The position numbers were made by a program, and so were the translations under genes. A stretch of 64,000 nucleotides of DNA, taken from NCBI GenBank assembly GCA_021162845.1, contig JAGGXX010000018.1, positions 31,088 through 95,087 on the forward strand. Direction: 5' to 3'. Below the pieces are notes generated by a model, which was given only the letters and a program-made list of their open reading frames with translations, ran no database searches and was not told the origin of the DNA. Positions 57,901 through 64,000 of the stretch are shown here, piece after piece (position 1 is the stretch's first letter; every line of letters starts with the position of its first letter). The DNA is from Thermoprotei archaeon. GTDB taxonomy: Archaea; Thermoproteota; Thermoprotei; QMSL01; B3-G16.

Positions 57901-58971
57901 GAGATTGAGAGGTGTCATACATTATGTCCGTACATGAGATATTCCATGAAGATAAGGGGGTTCAACGTAAGTAAAGGCACTAGTACTGTGACCGATTGGT
58001 GCAAAATAGTGGAATTAACGTTAAACGATTTAGACGGTAATAATACACTTCACGTATCGAATTCGTACGAGCTACTCATTAAGATATATCATGAATTAAC
58101 GATAAGCGAGTATCGGCTTAGGTATTATTACCGTTCAGAAGAGTGGCAAACGGCTTCAGGGAGAGTTATCTCTTCTGATGGGAATTATACAACGATAGCC
58201 TTTATACTTGGGGCGCCGAGAACTCCTAGCTTCCTGAGCTTCAACTTGACTATTAGCGGAAATGATGACCCAGCCAAGGGGAGGTGTAGCTCACTGACGT
58301 TGAGCATATATTGCGAAAACGCCACCTACGTCGTCCCCAGACCAAGGGAACGCGTAGGCGAAGCCCTAAAGCAGAGGGTCTTAGAGGCGACGGAAGGCAC
58401 TGTATACTTCATATTAGCAGATCCTTCCAGAATGAGATTTCCCACTGCAGCTTATGATGTAACCGCAGGAGGCATGCTCTATGGACTCTGTAATGCTAGG
58501 CAGGAGATAATATTTGATACCAATCCCGAGTACATAAATACCACCACTGGTGAGCCTATCTTGGAGAACAGCACGATAATCCTTTTCGGAGGACCTAGGC
58601 CTAATCTCTGCGTCAGGTATTATGAGGATAACAGGATCTCCCCAGCCTACTTCTACGAGAACGAGACAAACGGCCTGCTATGCTTCATGAATAGTTCATC
58701 AGGAGAGGTACTAGCTTCCATTGAGACGAGGAGAGCAACGAGACATGAAGACCTCTTCATAGTTGAGGTCTTTAGGGATCATAAAAACAATGTCGTTTTC
58801 ATATTCTATGGCTTTAGCTGGAGAGGGACATTTGCAGCGGGTATCTACCTGCACGACGTGCTCGTAGACAAGCTAAATCAACTCTCGAGTAACTGTTATG
58901 TGTTCCATTGGATCGATGCAAACGATGATGGTATACCACAATCAGACGAGATAACCCAGATATATCCCTAA
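54922..58971 (+). CDS. Large secreted subtilisin-family (S8) protease
   Basis: This 1349-residue pyrolysin-like serine protease starts with a signal peptide (MRKRNISSIISVLLIIILVV, then a Ser/Gly cleavage region). A propeptide-like domain extends to about 190. The S8 domain has catalytic D228 (ILDTGIAYDHPD), H270 (DGHGTHVAGIA), oxyanion N367 (AAGNEGND) and S436 (NGTSMATPHVSG). About 860 residues of beta-rich domains follow with many N-x-S/T sequons, fitting surface glycosylation. The last residues include a Ca-binding loop like those of dockerins (DANDDGIPQSDE, about 1332-1343). No membrane anchor is seen at the C terminus. It is probably an extracellular or S-layer-associated degradative protease. 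Confidence 0.93.
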   Translation: MRKRNISSIISVLLIIILVVSIVQPSGTKSTQINHADVKGLHTRENVLINITLITGDTVIVVNKSGELRVIGIRPRDPTYKNYGYAIIRAQDDLYVIPKDVNLSVFDKSLFNIAYLIREGYYKETEIPLIARTRDGELNRVINELKEDKVTLHGRVISKNLKLLSLKVRKEHVEEAFKALKGALSRIKKVWLDKKFHVRLEDSVPLINAPEVWGLGINGSGIKIAILDTGIAYDHPDFYFPNGTSKIISMASFIEEPSWEVGDPYDYDGHGTHVAGIAAGIGGTFDAYSLGPGVAPGALIMAGKVLNSLGYGYDSWIISGIEWAVENGADIISLSLGGGFTSGDDPLSLTCDWAVKQGVVVVVAAGNEGNDYFTITAPGSARQVITVGASDKSGNIPYFSSRGPTLDYRIKPDVVAPGVNIKSAYPSGYAYMNGTSMATPHVSGVAALILQAYPQLEPEEIKSLIASSATFLQGYSILEQGAGRVDAYSAINAVAYPVPAIIDFGQVTHDAEITKNITIKLSPKVLGDESLIVNISFGLDVWAYPATNEELNSSFSIEPEFIVLKPGALEQANITLTVNMSGLPYRRYEGVLWLKNASNPSEAIAHCVFALFRYCNLTIRGLLPDNTPAAYAYVCVVENETRNTENVYLGQMNEEGKVSLMVPEGTYHVALYTWLPNGSVFYMAKTIHVDGDLTVIMDGENAYRVYLPNEADKTIMEVSYNTFLPHWSSGVEEFIGISMLSYYPTSTSTYLLNPFPSVIKYLSESTDYVSPSDPALIKGPMIDLTYEYLDRVDSHITLTRSFDLEIDVKYRTCASAATSLETTYTNVFLANYNGTYVYLYTAEMTWYHDAPSNLKIRTMRSPVYAYLMIYVYVEDTLPNAYVSYLGSSYISYVSLGPDLGYNHTEDSIPSEPEHIRAYLICDTNDDELNAIQGYLWVYDAQCNTGYDAQYVNFTASLMIGGQPYYYSRREGYASISLGGSVNVTLPTDIYLEGEIERCHTLCPYMRYSMKIRGFNVSKGTSTVTDWCKIVELTLNDLDGNNTLHVSNSYELLIKIYHELTISEYRLRYYYRSEEWQTASGRVISSDGNYTTIAFILGAPRTPSFLSFNLTISGNDDPAKGRCSSLTLSIYCENATYVVPRPRERVGEALKQRVLEATEGTVYFILADPSRMRFPTAAYDVTAGGMLYGLCNARQEIIFDTNPEYINTTTGEPILENSTIILFGGPRPNLCVRYYEDNRISPAYFYENETNGLLCFMNSSSGEVLASIETRRATRHEDLFIVEVFRDHKNNVVFIFYGFSWRGTFAAGIYLHDVLVDKLNQLSSNCYVFHWIDANDDGIPQSDEITQIYP

Positions 58972-58989
58972 TCCGCGAAAAAGGCCATA

Positions 58990-59040
58990 ATACTCCGTTT
59001 GTTAGTACTTCTTCTTAAGCACTTTTTCAATATTTCTTCA
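58990..59040 (+). terminator. T-rich tract after the subtilisin gene
   Basis: Several T-runs (TTCTTCTT, CTTTTTC, TTTCTTC) follow the stop within 70 bases, the kind of U-rich signal at which archaeal transcription ends. No hairpin is needed or seen. Confidence 0.3.
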
Positions 59041-59151
59041 CATACCAACTATTTTCAGGTACAGAGATCGTAAAACACATCGTTTAAAAGAGAAGATCCA
59101 CAGTGCAAAATCTATAGATAACACTTTTTCCAATGCATTACATCTTATGCC

Positions 59152-59162
59152 ATATAAATATA
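59152..59162 (+). promoter_or_regulatory. TATA box for the aminotransferase gene
   Basis: ATATAAATATA lies 44-54 bases before the ATG at 59206 and would start transcription near 59185, just ahead of the AGGGGTGAGGG ribosome site. Confidence 0.55.
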
Positions 59163-59205
59163 CATTAAATAATTTTCACGAGAACTAGGGGTGAGGGAGA
59201 AGCTG

Positions 59206-60588
59206 ATGAAACGTCATAGATCTAACCTAGAGGAGATAAGAGGGCGCATAAGAAGATCGTTATCGATCATCTCACGATATAGAGGATATTTAGCAAAAGG
59301 AGCCTCGGCTATTACGTATCCTATTGTCATAAGAAGCGCAAAGGGATGTAGGGTATGGGATCTTGATGGCAATGAGTATTTAGATTTCATATCAAGCGCC
59401 TCCATTGCTAACATAGGCCATGCAAACGAGGAAGTCGTCAATGCAGTACGAGAGCAAATGAGGAAGTTAATTCATTACATAGGTTCATACTTTTTGACGG
59501 AGCCGATGCTAAGGTTGGCGGAAAAGTTATCGCACATAACACCGGGTAACTTTAAGAAAAAGGCCATCTTTGGCCTCTCCGGCTCTGAAGCCGTTGATAT
59601 GGCCATAAAGTGTGTTAGATCAACCAGGAAACGCAAAGCGCTCATCTCGTTTATAGGATCGTTCCATGGAACGACATGCGGTGCTACGGCGATTACCGGA
59701 GCTACTAGCCTTATGCATAAAGGACTCGAAACATTGCTCCCAGGGGTCTATTTCTCTAATTTCCCTGATTGTTTCAGGTGTCCTTTCGACCAAGAGTACC
59801 CACAATGTGGACTATTATGCTTTGAGCAATTAGAAGCACTTCTCGATTACGTAGTAGATCCGGGGGATGTAGCGGCGATCTTCACCGAGCCGATACAGGG
59901 ACACGCAGGCGTGATAATCCCACCTAAGGAATTCATGCAGAAGCTCTCCCAGTTATGCAATAGAAATGGCATAGCGCTAGTCCTCGATGAAATTCAGACT
60001 GGGATGGGTAGGACTGGCAAGATGTTCGCTTGTGAACACTTCGGGGTGATACCCGACGTCATCGTACTAGGCAAGGCATTAGGAGGAGGCTTTTCTATCT
60101 CAGCGGTCGTGGGCAAAGCGGATTTACTCGATTCCTGGGAGACAGATGCCGAGATGCCATCCCTAGCCGCTCATGCGCTTTCTTCAATAGCGGCCCTAAC
60201 GACCATAGACGTGATAATCGAGGAGAAGTTATGCGAAGCCGCGATGCGAAAAGGCGAATATATGCTCAATAGATTGAGGGAGATGATGGAAGAGTATCCA
60301 CAAATAGGGGATGTACGGGGCTTGGGATTGATGATAGGAGTGGATATAGTACGCCCGGGTACAAAAGACCCCGATGCTAGGAGCGCCCACAAGGTATGCT
60401 GGCGATCTTGGGAACTAGGACTCATTACCATGCCTATAGGCAAGTGGAATAACGTCCTGAGGATACAGCCGCCATTGAACATAAGCAAAGAAGACATAGA
60501 TCGAGGTCTTAATATTCTTGAACAGGCATTTAGAGATCTTAAAGATAACAGAATACCGGACGTATCTATGGAATCATGGCTGGCATAA
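59206..60588 (+). CDS. Class III PLP-dependent aminotransferase
   Basis: This 460-residue fold-type I PLP enzyme is related to 4-aminobutyrate/ornithine aminotransferases and to the archaeal GabT-like amino-acid racemases. Key blocks are GLSGSEAVDMAIK (PLP phosphate), SFHGTTCGATAITG, the cysteine-rich insert CFRCPFDQEYPQC, the VLDEIQTGMGRTG Asp-binding block, and the Schiff-base Lys in VLGKALGGGFSIS (near 290). The ATG at 59206 is preferred over GTG at 59191, since the GGTGAGGG site lies between them. Transaminase and racemase activities cannot be told apart by eye. It stands alone in a single-gene unit. Confidence 0.88.
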   Translation: MKRHRSNLEEIRGRIRRSLSIISRYRGYLAKGASAITYPIVIRSAKGCRVWDLDGNEYLDFISSASIANIGHANEEVVNAVREQMRKLIHYIGSYFLTEPMLRLAEKLSHITPGNFKKKAIFGLSGSEAVDMAIKCVRSTRKRKALISFIGSFHGTTCGATAITGATSLMHKGLETLLPGVYFSNFPDCFRCPFDQEYPQCGLLCFEQLEALLDYVVDPGDVAAIFTEPIQGHAGVIIPPKEFMQKLSQLCNRNGIALVLDEIQTGMGRTGKMFACEHFGVIPDVIVLGKALGGGFSISAVVGKADLLDSWETDAEMPSLAAHALSSIAALTTIDVIIEEKLCEAAMRKGEYMLNRLREMMEEYPQIGDVRGLGLMIGVDIVRPGTKDPDARSAHKVCWRSWELGLITMPIGKWNNVLRIQPPLNISKEDIDRGLNILEQAFRDLKDNRIPDVSMESWLA

Positions 60589-60647
60589 CTCCCTCCATAA
60601 TTTAGAGCAACTACGGTCCTACACAACATCTTGCAGGTAAATCGGCG

Positions 60648-61370
60648 TCAGGGACTAGAGCAGATAGCTCTCGTGAACATAAGGGCCTTTCTTAGAGCAG
60701 GTATGCGCTCTACTAGCGCTTCTATTCTCGCCTCCAAGTCGAGTAATGTATTCTGCGCCTTCATGTAGCCTCTGGCTATTAGGATGTCCAGTTCCATTTC
60801 CTCTACTTCATCGAATAGAGCCTCTAGCTTTTCCAAGTATTCACCAACATAGTAGGATTCGTCTAGGGCTCGTCTCACGGCAGTAGGCTCAACGGGGAAG
60901 ACCACAGATCTGAAGGTCTCTATTGAGTCGGCTATTCCCAGCCCCTCTAACCCATTGAGCCCTTCAGGCATCTTCCTCAGGGGTATGAATACCTCGAAAA
61001 TAAGGCCGGCGATTACATCCCGTATTCTCCTGTCAACTTCTTCTAGTAGCCTAGGTGGAATAACTTTATGAAGAGGTAAGCCCCTATCCAAGGCCCTTAG
61101 CACGCCTTTTACGTCGGCTTTCCTCATATGCTCGCTCAGGACCGAAAATAGGGCATCTTCACTTAAGTATAGCTCAGGGAAACATAAGGCTCCATGAGTT
61201 GTTGGTAGAGGGGTTATCCCCTCTACATCGCCTCTCCTTCCTTCGGCGGGAAGGGTGATTATGATTGATGGCCATCTTCCTGGGAAGGATTGTATAGCCT
61301 CTATGTACTCATAAGCCTCAGATATGGAAAGCGATCTTATCTTCTCGGGCATCAAGATCTCATAACTCAC
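60648..61370 (-). CDS. Hypothetical protein of an unrecognised family
   Basis: I do not recognise this 240-residue protein. It has no signal peptide, membrane helix or metal motif. The first third is mixed (SIIITLPAEGRRGDVEGITP, LCFPELYLSE). The rest is helical and acidic, with LEALFDEVEEMELDILIARG and LLDLEARIEALVERIPALRK forming a possible coiled coil near 190-228. A GTG start at 61370 is supported by GAGGTAAG. It lies convergent with the aminotransferase (59-base gap). No function is proposed. Confidence 0.6.
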   Translation of the reverse strand: MSYEILMPEKIRSLSISEAYEYIEAIQSFPGRWPSIIITLPAEGRRGDVEGITPLPTTHGALCFPELYLSEDALFSVLSEHMRKADVKGVLRALDRGLPLHKVIPPRLLEEVDRRIRDVIAGLIFEVFIPLRKMPEGLNGLEGLGIADSIETFRSVVFPVEPTAVRRALDESYYVGEYLEKLEALFDEVEEMELDILIARGYMKAQNTLLDLEARIEALVERIPALRKALMFTRAICSSP

Positions 61371-61604
61371 GAAACTTACCTCATCAGTAATTAGATTGAT
61401 AATACTATATTCCTTATGCCCCTCATTTTCAGCACTTAACTATATAAAAACATCTAAGACTACCATGAAATTCCGTAATCAAGACGCCTAAGAATAACAC
61501 ATCAATAATATCATTGAATTCGGCAATAGGTAACTAAAGAAGATTTCTCAGGATATTAGGAGATTTTATGATAGTTTTGAAAAATAAGCGAGGCTATACG
61601 ACTT

Positions 61605-62348
61605 TCATGCCAATTTCAGCACCCTCTTTAGGTTCTCGCCGGATATCTTTGCTTCATCCTTTTTATTAAGCTCTAAGAGCTCTATCTTCCTTCTCTCAAC
61701 CGCGGGATGGTAGACAGGTGCATCAGAGCCGAAGAGAATTCTATCGACGCCAGCCCTCTCAACGGCAAGTCTTAAATTCTCATGGATATCAGAGCCTACA
61801 GAAGTATCTAGGTATACGTTATCGAAACGTTCTGCTAGATACATAGCTTGGAGCTGATGATAGTAATTGCTCGGACTGCCCAAGTGCGCTATTATTACCT
61901 TGACATCGGGATAAGCCTTGAGGAGGGGCACTAATTCCAAGGGCCCCTTTCTTTCATCAGTATGAATGAGAAGGGGCAGGTCATGTTCCTGCAGAAGATC
62001 CATGATGCCCCTAGTCAGATATCCCTCGCTGGAATGCAATTTAAGACCCTTAACGCCCAATTCCTCTATCGCTGAGCGCAGATACTCCGTAGCCTTGGGA
62101 TGCGATGCGGCTACCTTAGCAAAGGGTATCAGTTTGTCGGGATATTTTCTTACCGCTTCGAAGACCTCCTTGTTAGCTAAATCGTATAGCTCCGGCGGAT
62201 AATGTACTGGAAATATGACGGCTTTGTCTACTCCTGCTTTCTCCTCTAGCTGAATGACCAACTCTGGAGGGATCTCGATGGCCCACCAGAACTCTAGAAT
62301 CATGCCTTTTCCCATATGGGTATGACAATCGATTATCATAACCCTCAT
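61605..62348 (-). CDS. Amidohydrolase-family (TIM-barrel) metal hydrolase
   Basis: This 247-residue amidohydrolase_2-type enzyme shows IIDCHTHMG (metal His pair, about 5-13), GVKGLKLHSSEG, LPLLIHTDER (His, about 124-133), VIIAHLGSPS (His) and the metal Asp in ILFGSDAPVYH (about 208-218), the normal order for the superfamily. Relatives include decarboxylases and lactone or amide hydrolases, so the substrate is open. A TATA-like minus-strand TTTTAATAAAG at 62371-62381 lies about 23-33 bases before the ATG, implying a leaderless mRNA. Confidence 0.83.
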   Translation of the reverse strand: MRVMIIDCHTHMGKGMILEFWWAIEIPPELVIQLEEKAGVDKAVIFPVHYPPELYDLANKEVFEAVRKYPDKLIPFAKVAASHPKATEYLRSAIEELGVKGLKLHSSEGYLTRGIMDLLQEHDLPLLIHTDERKGPLELVPLLKAYPDVKVIIAHLGSPSNYYHQLQAMYLAERFDNVYLDTSVGSDIHENLRLAVERAGVDRILFGSDAPVYHPAVERRKIELLELNKKDEAKISGENLKRVLKLA

Positions 62349-62370
62349 TAATATGAATAAAGAAAATGGA

Positions 62371-62381
62371 CTTTATTAAAA
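62371..62381 (-). promoter_or_regulatory. TATA box for the amidohydrolase gene
   Basis: Minus-strand TTTTAATAAAG lies 23-33 bases before the ATG at 62348, consistent with leaderless transcription. Confidence 0.45.
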
Positions 62382-62465
62382 TCCCATCACTTTATAACAA
62401 TTTAAACGATAATGGATATTAAGTATTTATTATGACATTTAAAGAAGAAAAGGTAAAGACAAAAA

Positions 62466-63869
62466 TCAGTCATTTAGATCCTTCATGACCGCTGGTTTTA
62501 ACGTCCACAACTGGAGAAGCGTAAGTTCCATTATCTTCTCAGAGCGAAAGCCCTCAGGGAAAATAATCCAGCTCCATTGACCAGCTACTCTCTTCCTAAC
62601 ATCATAATCCTTGAAACTCAACTCTTCATTTAAACTTACGATCTCTAATTCCTCATGCTTCTCACCTCTCAGTATCATCAAAAAGGCTTGCGCCATAACG
62701 TATAGGAATGAAAGGGGACCTATCGCATCATCACCTATCCTTATCTCGCTTGGGATGACTTTTCGCTCCATTAGTTCATGATAAACGCTTTTTGCTAAAG
62801 CCAATACTATCTCCGATTTAACCTTGAGGCGTTTCTTCAGGCTCGGCGGCGTCCTTAAGGGCCCTAAAAGAGGCGGCGGTGCTATCTCCTTTGGTAGTGC
62901 ATCACGTTCGTTATATGTTTTCAAGGCATAAGCGAGCGCGTAAAAAGCTTCAGCTAAGGACACGGACTTACCGTTAACCATGTAAAATGAAGGAACCTCA
63001 GCTATCTTCTCAGCGAGGACCTCCATGTCCCTCAAGTCCAGCTTAATCCTTTCCTCCTCGTATAAATCGGGAAGTTCCCTAAACGTTATGACCTTTACCT
63101 TGGGATGCTTGATTATGTAGCTTACGAACTCCTCGAACTCAACTAGCCTTCTCTCGTAAAGGCTCCTCTGGACTAAGGGGGCGGGCTTCAGCTCATCTGG
63201 CATAGCCCCCCTAGCGAAGTTGATGGCATCCCAGAACTCCTTTGTAAGTAACATGCAAGGATGCAGGACTATTATCACTATCCCGCCACTTTCCTTGAGT
63301 GCGTTGTAAATTTCATCGAACTTCCGCTTGAGCATTTGGAGGTGTTCAGGCGTACCTGATTCCTTCTCGTGAAAACTTAACGAATACCTCACGGCTAATA
63401 TACCACAGAACCACATAGGTTGCGGGAGGAATATCCCATCGGCGTACACCCGTATCCCTAGCGTTCTCATGACATATGGTACCTGAGGAGCCCAGCTGCC
63501 TCCCGGTTGTACGAATGCAGAGGGGAGCTGCCCGAAAATCCTCTTTAGATCCTCTATGCCCTTGGATTCCCTCTTTATGACTTCCTTTACGCCTTCCTCC
63601 CAACCTAAGTCCTTTAAGTACTCCGCGATCGTCGGGTGAAGGGAGTGATAATTGGACTGGTAAGCTATATCTTGCGTCCTTAAAGCTTCTATGACATCCC
63701 TCCTACCTCTATGCTCTAAAACCCTAGCCTTCTCCCCAACGATAGCAAAGGATCCCTTAATCCCATGCTTATTAAAAATCTTTACGAGATCCAACAGTAC
63801 ATCGTCTGCTTGAGGCGTTATATAGTCCTCTGTATCGAGCTGAAATATAACGTAAACGCCTTTTGACAT
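62466..63869 (-). CDS. NodB-fold polysaccharide deacetylase-like protein with C-terminal wall-binding-like repeats
   Basis: This 467-residue protein begins with a carbohydrate-esterase-4-like barrel: VYVIFQLDTEDYITPQADD (D12, D15), GIKGSFAIVGEKAR, YQSNYHSLHPTIAEY (His pair near 75-78), AFVQPGGSWAPQ, and VIIVLHPCML. No signal peptide is visible. After about residue 300 there are two copies of a helix-(A/I)LP/IP-K/S-EI-GPL unit, ending in SFLYVMAQAFLMIL, resembling pseudomurein-binding repeats. GAGGTGGGA precedes the ATG and a TATA-like CTATAAATCC lies about 55-65 bases upstream. Substrate may be a cell-surface polysaccharide; being apparently cytoplasmic is puzzling. Confidence 0.72.
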   Translation of the reverse strand: MSKGVYVIFQLDTEDYITPQADDVLLDLVKIFNKHGIKGSFAIVGEKARVLEHRGRRDVIEALRTQDIAYQSNYHSLHPTIAEYLKDLGWEEGVKEVIKRESKGIEDLKRIFGQLPSAFVQPGGSWAPQVPYVMRTLGIRVYADGIFLPQPMWFCGILAVRYSLSFHEKESGTPEHLQMLKRKFDEIYNALKESGGIVIIVLHPCMLLTKEFWDAINFARGAMPDELKPAPLVQRSLYERRLVEFEEFVSYIIKHPKVKVITFRELPDLYEEERIKLDLRDMEVLAEKIAEVPSFYMVNGKSVSLAEAFYALAYALKTYNERDALPKEIAPPPLLGPLRTPPSLKKRLKVKSEIVLALAKSVYHELMERKVIPSEIRIGDDAIGPLSFLYVMAQAFLMILRGEKHEELEIVSLNEELSFKDYDVRKRVAGQWSWIIFPEGFRSEKIMELTLLQLWTLKPAVMKDLND

Positions 63870-64000
63870 CTTCCCACCTCATTCTCAGGGCGGTAAATTC
63901 CATGATAGAATAGGCGATCCTAGGATTTATAGAGAGGTCGGCTTCCCGAAGGCCTCTACAATATTAAGGGTCAGCGCTTCTCAGAAGCTTATCATAAATG

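Noticed and set aside
1..64000. CRISPR arrays, insertion sequences, toxin-antitoxin or other defence genes
   Set aside because: No regularly spaced repeats, transposases, integrases or recognisable defence proteins were seen on either strand.

Overview
The window is a densely packed piece of an archaeal chromosome. It has archaeal/eukaryotic-type ribosomal proteins (P0, L12/P1, L31e, L39e, L44e, S19e, S27e), aIF2-alpha, aIF6, Nop10, Spt5, TFS, PCNA, PriS/PriL, GINS and RadA, plus AglB-type oligosaccharyltransferase. All four tRNA genes carry introns and an encoded CCA. TATA boxes and a Shine-Dalgarno core like GGAGGTGATC recur. A full-length Hef (helicase plus nuclease) next to a Crenarchaeota-like translation gene order suggests a deep-branching, probably thermophilic TACK-type archaeon. 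A Korarchaeota-like lineage is one candidate, but no rRNA is present and the placement is not proven.

Layout. 1-9.2 kb: 5'-truncated ileS, two glycosyltransferases, a Trm112-like protein, tRNA-Leu(CAG), an M55 aminopeptidase gene interrupted by an in-frame TGA, tRNA-Thr(CGU), thiL, a COG1031 radical SAM protein and tRNA-Arg(UCU). 9.3-25.7 kb: a long minus-strand string of information-processing genes, in transcription order tfs, pcn, priL-priS-gins-L44e-S27e-aIF2a-nop10, S19e-PDCD5-L39e-L31e-aIF6-LX-pfdA-ftsY, secE-spt5-L11-L1-L10-L12-alaS-DUF434. 25.7-34.6 kb: YhbY-like protein, AglB, zinc ribbon, RadA, an Ost3/Ost6-like membrane protein, a RadB-like ATPase, a RuvX-like protein, Clp1-type RNA kinase and an XPD-family helicase.

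34.7-37.9 kb holds the three proteins of the modified archaeal mevalonate route: the UbiD-family decarboxylase and the two aconitase-X-type phosphomevalonate dehydratase subunits. 37.9-45.2 kb: HD phosphohydrolase, an unknown protein, Hef, an autoantigen-p27-like zinc protein, UPF0147, FAU-1, an inositol-phosphatase-family enzyme and tRNA-Leu(UAG). 45.7-64 kb is more accessory in character: a GT39-like membrane glycosyltransferase, a four-gene ABC import operon with two different ATPases and a fused permease, a long DUF362 protein, a very large secreted subtilisin, a class III aminotransferase, an unknown protein, an amidohydrolase and a NodB-fold protein with pseudomurein-binding-like repeats.

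The main points for follow-up are the Ost3/6-like protein near AglB, the RuvX-like protein in the repair/RNA cluster, the TGA-interrupted aminopeptidase, the asymmetric ABC ATPase pair, and the homologous introns in the two tRNA-Leu genes. No CRISPR array, transposase, integrase or rRNA gene was seen.
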